64,000 bases of DNA from Scolanthus callimorphus (Eukaryota > Cnidaria > Anthozoa > Actiniaria > Edwardsiidae). Position numbers and translations under genes: made by a program. The stretch is from assembly GCA_033964015.1 (NCBI GenBank), contig CM066919.1, positions 28,363,459-28,427,458 on the forward strand, given 5' to 3'. Of this stretch, positions 12,801 through 22,315 are shown in pieces. The first letter of the stretch is position 1, and every line of letters begins with the position of its first letter. Below the pieces are notes generated by a model. That model was not told where the DNA came from. It made no database searches and saw only the letters and a program-made list of their open reading frames with translations.

Positions 12801-15800
12801 AAACAAACTTTTCCGATAAAGCCACAGCATAGCCAGCAAGCAGGCTACTACGAACTTCTGCGTTGGAGGCTAAAGCGTCGCATGTATTTTAAATATTCCA
12901 TGTATTTAACGTTGCAAACGTAAAAAATAACAGACTTTTGTGAAGTAAGTTATGTGACACTTTTCAGGTTCGACTCAGACGAATTGTATCGTTTTGTGCT
13001 GACAGTCCGTAAGAATTACCGCGATGTTCCCTATCACAATTGGACACACGCCTTTGCCGTGGCGCACTGCATGTATTTGGTCATCAGGTCCGGACACAAT
13101 AACTTCTCCGGGCTGGAGGTAAGAGCAAGCGATGTCCTTATTTAGGACACTGTCAACCCCAGGCAGTCCTTTTCCCGGACAGTGGTGGTTTCTCGAGAAT
13201 TCTCAAAATGCATTTTGGCACTTTGAACGTTTAACCTGGATAATGATTTGTTTCAGGCTCTTGCGATGTTTTTCGCGTGCCTGTGTCATGATCTGGATCA
13301 TCGGGGCCGCACAAACTCATGGATGAAGAACGAGGGAACTCCTCTGGCTGCTGTGTACAGCACCTCCACAATGGAGCACCATCACTTCAACCAGACTATT
13401 ACTATACTCCAGGTAGGGCCCACAAGGATCCCTAAAGTAGGTCTCAAAGTGTCCCTTAAGTAGGTCCCAAGAGTCCTTAAAGTAGGTCTCAAAGTGTCCC
13501 TTAAGTAGGTCCCAAAGAGTCCCTAAAGTAGGTCTCAAAGTGTCCCTTAAGTAGGTCCCAAAGTGTTCCTAAAGTAGGTCTCAAAGTGTCCCTTAAGTAG
13601 GTCCCAAGAGTCCCTAAAGTAGGTCTCTCCTAAAGTGTCCCTTAAATAGGCCCTAAAGGGTCTTAAAGTAGGCGGGGTCATTTACGTAGGTCCCATGGTG
13701 GCCCTAAAGTAGATCCCAAAGTGCCCCTAAAATGGACTCAATATTTAAGATGTCACCCATTATATGTTACCCATTATATTTCATTCCAACCAATGCTTTC
13801 ATTGTCGTCCCTAGCCAGCTATCAGTCCTTAGATCATCATTAACTCTGGAACGATTGACCAGATCTCTTTGTTTAAACGATTTTTCGTCTTTTTCAGCAC
13901 GAAGGACATAACATCTTCTCCCAGCTGAGCTCCGCTGAGTACAAGACCGTGCTTGGGTACATGAAAGAGTGCATCCTGGCTACAGACCTCGCATTGTTTT
14001 TCGGGAACAAGGCAAAGCTGAAAGACTTGGTAGACAAGGGGAACTTCTCTTGGGATGACCAGGAACACAGGTTAGGATGGTCGCAAAATAGCATATTTTA
14101 TTAGTTAATGTTATCTGATATTTAGCTATATCGTAGCTAGACTGCTAGCAGCCTCTTCTTCACCAAACGTAAGCTTTCTTTTGTGCGCGCTTATTTGTCG
14201 CGAGCGATATGTTTACGGTGAGAGAGAGCTCGCTAAAATAAATTGCTTTTATAGCGTCTGATATCTGGAAAGATTTACCATCTCGGATTAAGGATTCTAG
14301 CATCTTTGCTTTTCCAAAACTTGCTAAGCATCATCTACTGTTTGTTCAATGACTAAATAGAGAACCATAAAATTATTTATCTGCTGTACTAATAACCTGG
14401 ATAAGCTCTTATATATATATTTTTTTCTCTTTTTGGGGGGAGGGTTCAGCGTTCTTTTTCATCTGCTCAAAAAACAAACTTTTAATAGTTAGGGAGGCTA
14501 ACTAGATAACTGGATAGTTCACTTGGTCTCCCTGCTCGCACTTTTTTTCCACCAAAATATAAACTCACTCCAAACCTATACTCTTTGTATAACTCCAACT
14601 GATAATAGCCTTATGAGTAAATAAAGTTGATTTTTGATTTGATTTGATTTTGGGGCGCCTCGATTTACTGACGTTCGCCGACGAAGGGGCTGCCAGCAGT
14701 CTGTAGCGTTGCAAGAGGAATTACACTTTTTTATTATTTGTCATAAATACAGGCACGCAAAAAATAGTGTACGTGCACGAGAAGGAAGAGAGCCTGGTCA
14801 GGTTTAGTTTGGCATCACCGTAGGAAAACAGGCAATGATTGCTTAATCCTAAACAAAGTCTGTATGTCAAGTATGTTTGAGAAATAAAGGCCCTGTCACG
14901 TTCCTGTGGTTGGGCAGACACTAACTTGCCATGTCTCTGATCTTTTCAGGCGACTCTTGCGAGCTATTTGCATGACCGCGTGTGATCTGTCGGCCTGCAC
15001 CAAGCCCTGGCCAATCCAGTATAAAATCGTGGAGGTCATCTATCAGGAATTCTACGCCGAGGTACCTACTGTAGATCTGTTGATAAGATGTAAGACAATT
15101 TTATGGCTAATCTCTAACTCGCTGTATCTTAATGGTGGTCGGCGTTCTAATGATAATTTCCCATTTTCGCTTAATTTCCCATGGCGCATCATTTCAGGGT
15201 GACCTAGAGAAGGCTCAGGGCAAGCAGCCGATACCGATGAAAGATCGAAACACTGCTCACGAGCTACCAGCCCACCAGGTTGTTGAGCAGACATCATCTT
15301 CTCTGCCGGGGGGGGGTGGGGGGGGGGGGTGGGGGGGGGGACTCCCATATTTTTTGACCGGGGATGATCGTCGTATCTTTTAGGGGTTAAAATCAAGGGG
15401 CCTTGGTCTCTTTTAGGGGCGATCTTAATCTTCAATAAAATTAGGGAGATTGGTATCTTTTAGGGCCGAAATATGTGTCCAATTGTTTTCTCTCATGATG
15501 GTGCTTCTAAAACCGTGTAAGAAGGAGAGATTACTCGATGAGAAGACGATAAATAGAAACAAACACGGAAATTTCATGATGGGTATCTTTTACCTGTTAC
15601 CTGTCTCCTTCGCGCCTACTTTGCACATAAGGCCTCATCTTTTAGGGTATCTTTTAGGGTAAGAAATTATTTGAAAACCTTTGGTTTCGGTCATGACTTC
15701 TCGCTGTTCTTGCCTTGCCACCAGTGCGAACAAATATGTGCGTTATCATAATAGCGAAAATGGCCCGAACAAAATAAAGACAGAAAAATAAGTAAAAAAT

Positions 15801-16906
15801 AAGGCACGTCTTTCGAGCGCGTTTTTCTGTGGAACTTGATATTTATGGAGTACCTTTATGGAGTACCTATTATTTCCAGGTGGGTTTCTTGGTTGGTATC
15901 TGCCTACCTTGTTACGAACTACTGGGCAAGGTCATTCCGGGAACAAAACCTCTTGTTGATGGAGGAAAGTAAGTAAAAAACGAATTTTCCGAAAACCACA
16001 TTACAGAAATAGAAACACAAGGTACAAGAGCGGGATGGGGCGTTTTAACATCACATTAAGACCCCGTCCACACTACACCGTTTTCAAGCGAAAACGGATA
16101 CTTTTTGCTCCGTTTTCAAAAAGATTTGCGTCCACATTGTTGTAGTGCGTTGTAGTGTGGACGATAGCCGTATCCGGAGCAAAAAGAAAAACGGCGTGTC
16201 AGACACTCGTGCCCGTGTCAGACACTCCTTGGTTATTGCTCTAGCCAGCGTCTCGGAAAACGACTCCTCTCGAAAACAAACAGAGCCGGCTATGCAGGCT
16301 ATTATAGAAATCTTTAAAAAAACATCTAGAAACAAAGTTTCAGATTTGATTTTCCAAATTCAATCGAGAAAATTACTCTCTATTTCTCTAAATCAGCCGA
16401 TGGAAATGGATGGTTTTTTTGACTTGGATGTTGCTATGCTGACAGAATGGAGGCTGGCGTAGGCGGTTTGATCACTTTTGTCTGGGTTCCACAGCTCTAC
16501 ATTATGACCTGAAGTGACACATATTTAAGAATTTGCGCTTTTCTGTCACTATAGGAGAAATCTGAAATCCTGGTCAGAGCGAGTCGCAAAGAAGAAAGAA
16601 GAGGCAAGAGCTGCGGAGGCCGCAGAGAAGAAAGAACTGGAAGAGAAGAAAGCACTGGAAGAGAAGAAGGCACTGGAAGAGGAAAAAGCACAGGAAGAGG
16701 GGAAAGAATCGGAAGAGCAGAGAGATTCCAGCGAAAAGGAGGAAGAGAAGAAAGAGGAAGTAAAAGCGGAAGAAAACGAGAAAGATGAAGACGAGAAAGA
16801 AGTGAAGGAAGATGAAGAGAGAAAGGCGAGTACTGGTTCGTCTGGGAAGGAGACGGGGCGGACATCCTCGAAGAGTAACAAGAGTGATGGGAAACCGAGT
16901 GAATAA
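5126..16906 (+). CDS. PDE10A: cAMP/cGMP phosphodiesterase, PDE10-like
   Basis: Hydrolyses cyclic nucleotides in the cytosol. Exons: 5126-5237, 5837-5886, 6670-6704, 6838-6934, 7227-7260, 7490-7549, 7851-7909, 8240-8290, 8865-8923, 9364-9415, 9623-9765, 10174-10266, 11376-11444, 11563-11618, 11742-11800, 11906-11944, 12139-12239, 12607-12693, 12968-13118, 13257-13412, 13898-14070, 14950-15061, 15198-15278, 15880-15968, 16555-16906. All are GT-AG and phase-consistent without a frameshift, giving 789 residues (821 with the tentative 5' exons; that numbering is used here). GAF-A lies at about 60-200, GAF-B at about 236-375 and the PDEase domain at about 450-700. Catalytic H474 and H478 (YHNWTHAF), metal-binding H512/D513 ([10 protein letters not shown]), D623 (MTACDLSA) and the invariant Q675 (LPAHQVGF) are all present. 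[17 protein letters not shown] and [12 protein letters not shown] resemble PDE10 more than PDE5, PDE6 or PDE11. The last ~110 residues are a K/E-rich tail atypical of the family. PDE11 is the main alternative call. Confidence 0.93.
6214..6434. mobile_element. MITE with 29-bp TIRs and 9-bp TSD, copy 2
   Basis: Same family as 4286-4494, 221 bp. Here the right TIR is complete (ACGAGCCGGGGAGCTCTGGG near the end). The flanking 9-bp duplication is GGGTTTTTG at 6205-6213 and 6435-6443. It sits in a PDE10-like intron between the exons ending at 5886 and starting at 6670. Confidence 0.92.
6959..7165. repeat. Degenerate tandem repeat in intron
   Basis: Repeats of roughly 16 bp around ACAGACAATCGGACGAAC begin about 25 bases after the donor at 6935 and run to about 7165. 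They lie entirely in the PDE10-like intron. The frames open through the array are repeat artefacts. Confidence 0.8.
8002..8148. mobile_element. 147-bp MITE with nested palindrome and 9-bp TSD
   Basis: The ends TAGCCTGCCTGCAGGCGG and CCGCCTGCAGGCTTGCTA are inverted repeats that continue to ACTGGGT/ACCCAGT. A second inner inverted pair is centred on CCATCTTGGA/TCCAAGATGG. A perfect 9-bp TSD, TCTGCTGCT, occupies 7993-8001 and 8149-8157. Confidence 0.88.
8330..8651. mobile_element. Inverted-repeat element of the TCCACACTACGCCGG type
   Basis: The left end reads CCTTCCACACTACGCCGGCT and is repeated once internally near 8392. The right end is the complement, ending GTAGTGTGGACGG. The TIR is about 30 bp and includes AAATTTGAAAACG. 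Related GTCCACACTA sequences occur at 16,059 and 28,601. It lies in a PDE10-like intron. Confidence 0.75.
9021..9186. mobile_element. 166-bp fold-back MITE
   Basis: Arms of about 45 bp (GGAATTCCTGCAGAAACCC onward) are inverted copies of one another. The middle contains a second short inverted pair around TTCGGAATT. Non-coding. The target-site duplication is not clear. Confidence 0.75.
9827..9849. repeat. GT microsatellite running into poly-G
   Basis: A short (GT)n stretch from about 9813 passes directly into a pure G tract of roughly 20 bases, 50 bases after the donor of the exon ending at 9765. It is one of about a dozen long G or C tracts in the window. Confidence 0.85.
10309..10850. mobile_element. 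Composite tRNA-related fold-back retroposon with 14-bp TSD
   Basis: Flanked by a perfect 14-bp direct repeat, ATTTGTCAAAATGA, at 10295-10308 and 10851-10864. The inner order is: segment A (10309-10430), a tRNA-like block, segment B (to about 10598), a second direct copy of A (to about 10720), then inverted copies of A and B (10721-10850). The long TSD suits retroposition; the internal inversion suggests a rearranged or dimeric insertion. It lies in the intron after the exon ending at 10266. Confidence 0.8.
10426..10497 (-). tRNA. tRNA-like pseudogene (SINE head)
   Basis: Read on the minus strand, the block has an A box in TAGCTCAGCTGGTAGAGC, a T-arm/B box in GTGGGTTCGAATCCC and acceptor-like ends GACC/GGTC. 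The anticodon stem pairs poorly and the loop (around TGTACAA) has no proper U33 context, so a functional tRNA is unlikely. It is embedded in the composite element at 10309-10850 and is best read as the pol III promoter part of that element. Confidence 0.7.
11096..11310. mobile_element. MITE with CAACCTCGTCCCCAGGGTC termini
   Basis: About 215 bp with inverted ends of roughly 22 bp (AACCTCGTCCCCAGGGTCTT at left, its complement at right) and internal inverted copies of GGTCATGTGA-type sequence. The flanks ACTAATAAA and ATTAATAAA match at 8 of 9 positions, again suggesting a 9-bp TSD. Confidence 0.8.
13413..13735. repeat. Intronic minisatellite, ~22/45-bp unit
   Basis: Units built on CCTAAAGTAGGTCTCAAAGT, with alternating variants that give a 45-46 bp higher-order period. 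The array starts within a few bases of the 5' splice site at 13,413 and fills most of the intron. Each unit contains AGTAGGTC, which resembles the authentic donor CAGGTAGG. Confidence 0.9.
14245..14652 (+). mobile_element. 3' end of a non-LTR retrotransposon (LINE)
   Basis: A frame at 14245-14352 encodes the last 35 residues of a reverse-transcriptase-type [19 protein letters not shown] matches the W-x-x-L-P-x-x-I pattern common at the C-terminus of CR1/RTE-like LINE proteins. A ~270-base untranslated region follows and ends in a TTGAT microsatellite tail at 14627-14651. It is 5'-truncated and lies in the intron before the exon at 14950. Confidence 0.65.
15305..15660. repeat. Poly-G-headed repeat element
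   Basis: An interrupted G-rich tract of about 40 bases is followed by ACTCCCATATTTTTTGAC and several copies of ATCTTTTAGGG. A related unit (poly-G, then TCTCCCATGTTTTTGGGG) occurs at 63,002. It lies in the last part of the PDE10-like gene, between the exons ending at 15278 and starting at 15880. No coding potential. Confidence 0.6.
16059..16175. repeat. GTCCACACTAC / GTAGTGTGGAC inverted-repeat fragment
   Basis: The left end reads AGACCCCGTCCACACTACAC and the right end TTGTAGTGTGGACGATAGCC. The block between carries inverted CGTTTTCAA/TTGAAAACG-like repeats. Same broad family as 28601-29001. It lies in the final PDE10-like intron. Confidence 0.6.
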
Positions 16907-16991
16907 GTAATCGCACAAGCTATTATGGGCTACAGAGAAAGATGGCGTAGGTATGATTGTACGATATGTGATATAGTTTAAAGGTGATGTA

Positions 16992-18854
16992 GTCCGTGGG
17001 CCAGGAGTCGAAACCCTCCCCCCCCCCTAGGGGAATTTTGCTAACACATATCATTCGAAAGCTTAGCCCGAGGGTAGTCTAAAACCGGTTGTTTGCACTT
17101 TTGAAGTGGAAGCGTTTAGGAGTTACGGCGCATTTTACATTTGAGCTTCAAAACCACAGGGTACCCACGTCGTAATGTTGCGAAAAACACAAATAAAATG
17201 CTTGCATTCGATTCAAACACAAATATATTGTGCCGCCTGTCACGACATAGCCTTCAAGCCATGTTTACGTTGAAAAAGTGTGTTCGAAGGCATTGAAATA
17301 GGTGCATTTGGCAATATTGCATTCCACAGGATACCCGCGTCGCACGGTTTGAAGAAAATAGAAATACGAACTTTATAGCCTGAGTATCAGGCGAAATTTT
17401 ATTTGTCCGTGAGAAAATGGATGAACTATATACAACATTGTTTATAACAACTACAAATGGCTTACTCAATCAACATTTTCTCGTAGAAATGTCGGAAAGC
17501 TGGAAAGGAGAACCATGTCTAGTGCGCTTCAAGATGGAATTCGTGGTTGCTGTAAATGAAAAATAAATTTTACATTATGCGAAAACACTACTTGTGCTGC
17601 ACTGTTGTTACTCTATGTGCAAAATCTCACAAGATACCCAGCTATGGATCGTAGCCCTCGCGTTTCCAACTAATGCACTTTGGAGAGCATGGTAGTCATC
17701 AGCCATCCGAAGGAACTCGTAATCCGCAGTGCTTTGGACTTTTCGAAGCGAATCTCACTTCACTCTGTATATAAGGGACCAGCAAAACTTATCAAAGACT
17801 CGGATGATATCTGAACACGCTAAGCAATCCAAAAGAAATGTTTCATCACTCCTAGCAAGAATTTCGCGTAGCAAGAATTTCCCGTCAACAAAGCACACCA
17901 TATCCGAACGTAGCGCAACTTTTGACTTGGTACATATGAGCTGTATTATTTTAAAAAACAGAGACACGCAAGTGCGTATTGGTAAGCAGCTAGCTATTAC
18001 TTTCCTGTCACAATCTAAAAGTCGCAATACTGATAGAAATCCAGCACATTCGAGAGTATTTTAGTATTCCTTTCCGTACTACGGCATAGAAGTAAACATC
18101 AATTCCCAAAGCATAACGCCAAATTATTGTATTTCAATACCATGAACAGGGGTAGTTATTAATTCTTCGGAGTAAGCGATCACCGCTACCAACTTATTCA
18201 AGCTATCCGCGTGCATAATGCTCAAATCCAGATCTGGCGATTACAAGCGGGCTAAGACGACAAAATGGCTCCGGGGAAGCAACCAAGTCTTGCGTGGAAA
18301 GTCTTACGTGGAAAGTGCGGCGAGCCCAGAGCCCGAAAATGCTCCGATACATCTAATAACAAGAACAAACATGGATGGCATGATATGCCTCACGGCGCAA
18401 ATATGCGTTTGCTACTGCTAAGACTCTATTTTATGTATATCTAGGACAGGGAACGCGTGATAATCATGTAGGGCCAAAGACTTTCCTGCTGTTTTGACAG
18501 TTATGAGACGTGGGTACCCTGTGCTTTATATTCAATGAAAAACCTACTTTTGAATGCTTTTATTAAGACCTTTCCTAGCAAAATAGTGCATTTCGGCTGT
18601 TATTATGCAAAATATGTGATATACAGTGTTTTTGATGTAATACAGGTATTTTATTCGTATATTTCGCAACATCGCAACGTGGGTACCCTGTGGTTTTGAA
18701 GCTCAAATGTAAAATGCGCCGTAACTCCTAAACTCTTCCACTTCAAAAGTGCAAACAACCGGTTTTAGACTACCCTCGGGCTAAGCTTTCGAATGATATG
18801 TGTTAGCAAAATTCCCCTAGGGGGGGGGAGGGTTTCGACTCCTGGCCCACGGAC
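16992..18854. mobile_element. 1.86-kb TIR element, likely TA target
   Basis: The ends GTCCGTGGGCCAGGAGTCG and its exact complement begin inverted repeats of about 200 bp (roughly 16992-17195 and 18655-18854). The repeats include GGGTACCCACGT-type sequence and short C/G runs. TA dinucleotides flank both ends (16990-16991 and 18855-18856). The longest open frame inside, at 17729-18064, resembles no transposase I know, so the element is probably non-autonomous. It lies directly downstream of the PDE10-like stop codon. Confidence 0.8.
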
Positions 18855-20248
18855 TAATGAGTTGGGGTTCAACTATGGCTGTACTGAACCATTGGTGGCT
18901 GTACAATAGGCGTTTAGGAGATAGTCACATTCACAGTGGGTATGACAGTGCCTGGTCAGCCTTTAATAGCACCTTAGACGCATGCGCACTCCTCGCCTAA
19001 AGCCTTTTTTATTTCTACGCATGCGCGCCAAATAAAGCGCAGGAAATGGAGGCTATGTCGCATGTAGGCACATGGCCACACAAGCAAGCCTTTCCTCGAT
19101 TTAGTCCCAGTTTTTTCGTGAAATTTGTTTGCTTAAATGAAAAACACTAGCTCCGCGCGCCCAGCAATATTTATTTTTCGTCTTCGGTTATACAATTTCT
19201 ATAAAATGCGAAGAATTTGACAAATCACCTGAAGAAGTATAAATTGGTCTGTGGAAATTTCATTTTTTTTTTCGTTGGATGTAAATACGACAAAGCCTTT
19301 ACCTGATTGTACATAGTATACGGTACCTTAATTTGACATAAGGATATAATTTGCGGCCAGATTATTTATAGAGTAATTTATATTAGTGAAGAAAAGCCAC
19401 AAGTTGAAAGGTGCTGATTTTTTTCTTGAAAAAACTTATATGGAAAAAAATATTCTTCGTTTCTCCTGCAACACCAGTTAAGATCACTGAAGAATCTTAT
19501 GGATTGACAATCTTTTTAAGTGCAAAATTACTTCGAAAATGCTGCTTTTAAATGGAATCGAACCGCCTTATTTTCTTATTCTAATTTCTTTGGTTTTCCA
19601 ATCAAGGTATTTTAATCCTCGTAAGCAGGTAAGAAAGTATTATCAATGGACCAACACCTTGGTAGGCTACAGATCTTATAATTGTATATATTAGAAAGTA
19701 TTATCAAAGCATTTAATGCAAGATTTATGATTCAGTATATTATATCAATGGAACATTAGTTACAAACGATATTTATAAAAGGAAATAAGTAGAAGTTTAA
19801 TTAAATCAGGTTGAAATGAATAAGATGATTTTAAAATAAAATACAATGAAAATTAATGCTGAAAATTTTAACGATACTAACAAAACGTTGAATTTAATAT
19901 AAAAGATATTGTAAAGATAATAGGCCTCGGGCCAAGGACACTGAGAAATTGAGAAAGGATGTATAAATATTGTTGATTTTTGCCACTTTCCTCAGGTCCG
20001 TAGGATATTTTGATGAGTAAGTGCGGAATTGCTTTGTCTCTATTATCCTCGTTCTATATGTTGAGGTGTTGGGTATTGTTTTTTATTGTCCAACCAGAGG
20101 GGAGGTTTCAGCAACTACGTACCTACTCATTTTGATGGGGTTCCTGTGCTTAAGGGATATATGGCTGAGAAATAGTACCCTTTACTGTTCAAGCGACCCA
20201 CTCAAATTTGGAAACTACAAGTATGAAGTTTTTTTTACCCTTACGGGC

Positions 20249-20629
20249 GACAGAGCGGAAATGACCTGTTTAGATCACTAAATTTCAAATAATAAGGTCA
20301 GGTTAACTCAGAAAAGCTTGATTTTTTGCATACAGACTCCTTGTCTTATTAGTAACAAAATATCAAAAATGACTTTTTTCTAATGGATCCGTCTTTGAGA
20401 TATTAGGCTTTAAACTTTGGTTTCTGTGCCATTTTATTGGAGAATTGGTACTTTGATCAGGAATTCTGCAAACTTTGTTCAATCATATCTAAAATTCATA
20501 TTCTTCAAATTTCTTGAAAATTTGGAATTATGCTTTTGGTCATAGAAACTCTTTGTATACGGAATCTTGAGCTTATATATTTAAAAATGGCGAAGCTAGA
20601 CATTTCATTTTGGTCATTTCCGCTCTGTC
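20249..20629. mobile_element. 381-bp MITE with 9-bp TSD
   Basis: Terminal inverted repeats of 18 bp, GACAGAGCGGAAATGACC, at both ends. A perfect 9-bp TSD, CTTACGGGC, lies at 20240-20248 and 20630-20638. The interior is AT-rich and non-coding. Confidence 0.88.
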
Positions 20630-20846
20630 CTTACGGGCCTGTTCTAAACACCTGTCTGTTGTAGGTAATCTAGTGAGTTACCAGTGTACATATACAGCGA
20701 ATTTCAGGTGTTAAAAGTAAATCAAAATTACGGAGTGAACTTCGCGTTCCTATTGGTCGAGGCCTCTTTTCAACCAACCAATCAGAATGTGAACCACAGG
20801 CAATCAGCCAATAGGAAAGCATAGTACAATCAACCAGCCAATCGGA

Positions 20847-20958
20847 TGTTTCCGCTGGGGATCGAACCCAGGACCTTCCGCTGGGGATCGAACCCAGGAC
20901 CTTCCGCTGGGGATCGAACCCAGGACTTTGCGCGTGTGAGGCGCTACACTACGGAAAC
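20847..20958 (-). pseudogene. tRNA-Val-like relic with triplicated T-arm
   Basis: Read on the minus strand it begins GTTTCCGTAGTGTAG and continues CGCCTCACACGCG, the 5' end and CAC anticodon region of a typical animal tRNA-Val. About 13 bases of the D-arm are missing. The T-arm block, with TGGGTTCGATCCCCA, is then present three times in tandem (26-bp period) before the CGGAAAC acceptor end. It cannot fold as a normal tRNA. A derived SINE head is the alternative. Confidence 0.75.
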
Positions 20959-21180
20959 AACAAGTTGTTCAATGTGTTAAAGTACACAACTCATATGGTA
21001 CCATGCATCGTATCATGCATCACTGTCATTCAGAACGGAGCAAATTGTACAATAAAACCTTGTTTCATGATCGTGTTTTGTGTGCACTTGTTCCGAAGAT
21101 CGTTCAAGAGAGGCTCATGAAAACCCCTAAGATTGTGTGATACAATCCGGGGGGGGGGGGGGGGGGTCCATACCAAAAAA

Positions 21181-21341
21181 GTACCTGAGCCATAAATTTT
21201 ATAACCCAAAAATACCTGCTCCCAAAATTTGATACTCAAAAAAATATCCAACTTTGTTTAGCCAAAGGCAGTATCTTGATGATCAACTAGCCTGTCTGAA
21301 GTTTAACCCCCCAAAATACCAGCGGATTTCTCCTCCCCCCC

Positions 21342-21372
<31 letters not shown>

Positions 21373-21904
21373 AAAAAGTAAAATAAAAAAAAAATGCCTG
21401 GTAGAATTCAACCCCCCAAAATACTTTTACTACAAATTTCATACCCCAAAAATACGTCTGACCCCCTCCCCCCCCCCCGGGATATCGGCAGTCGACAATC
21501 CGATTATTAGGGAAAATTGAAAGAGGTGGTGCCTTTCAGATCCTTTGTTGTACCTGAGCCATAAATTTTTATAACCCCAAAAATACCTGCTCCCAAAATT
21601 TGATACTCAAAAAAATATCCAACTTTGTTAAGCCAAAGGCAGTATCTTGATGATCAACTAGCCTGTCTGAAGTTTAACCCCCCAAAATACCAGCGGATTT
21701 CTCCTCCCCCCCCCCCCCAAAAAAAAAAAAGTAAAATAAAATAAAAAATGCCTGGTAGAATTCAACCCCCCAAAATACTTTTACTACAAATTTCATACCC
21801 CAAAAATACGTCTGACCCCCCCCCCCCCCCCCCGGGATATCGGCAGTCGACAATCCGATTATTAGGGAAAATTGAAAGAGGTGGTGCCTTTCAGATCCTT
21901 TGTT
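21181..21904. repeat. Tandem duplication of a 0.36-kb C-rich unit
   Basis: Two copies, 21181-21549 and 21550-21904, both run from GTACCTGAGCCATAAATTT to TTTCAGATCCTTTG. They differ mainly in the lengths of their poly-C and poly-A tracts. Both carry repeated CCCCAAAATAC motifs. Translated frames through the block are low-complexity and not genes. Confidence 0.9.
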
Positions 21905-22315
21905 TTTTGCGTTTTTCCCCACATGTTGACACTAAAAGTTTACTTCGCTGAGGGGCAACTGCCCCCTCTGCGCAGAGTCAATATTCAAATGTGCGCGTTA
22001 AGGCGTACAAGCTACAGCAGTTTAACTGGACGGAACCGAAAAGTAAGAGTTGTGTAGCGCTGTGATCTGACAGCATCCTCGGAGACCCAGGGGATTTTTC
22101 CTCTCTGACAGCAGGTGTGCGCTGCGCGCTGCGATAGCCTTGGGTTGCCTGTGGCTCTTCAGTATCACGTGATTTTTGTGATCGCGGGCTCAGCTGAAAA
22201 GGCGCTAAGTTCGAAATCTTGATCGTTGAAGAAGCTCATGAAGAAAGTCAAAATGTTTTGCAATAAACCTTCAAGATCCTTAGCGATCTCTTAGATTCAG
22301 TGTTTCAGTGCTAAA

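Larger units (their letters stand above)
18857..22315. other. Intergenic region between PDE10-like and MCPH1-like genes
   Basis: No gene is supported. The first kilobase contains CGCATGCGC motifs. The stretch 19,300-20,000 is AT-rich and featureless. A MITE, a tRNA-like relic and a tandem duplication are listed separately. Confidence 0.6.

Noticed and set aside
16497..16918. Long minus-strand serine/leucine-rich frames
   Set aside because: Shadows of the K/E-rich tail of the PDE10-like gene on the opposite strand.
17729..18064. 111-codon frame inside the 1.86-kb TIR element as a possible transposase
   Set aside because: No DDE or DNA-binding motif is visible and the length is far below that of known transposases.
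21254..21520. Proline- and lysine-rich frames through C and A tracts
   Set aside because: Homopolymer artefacts in a tandem duplication.
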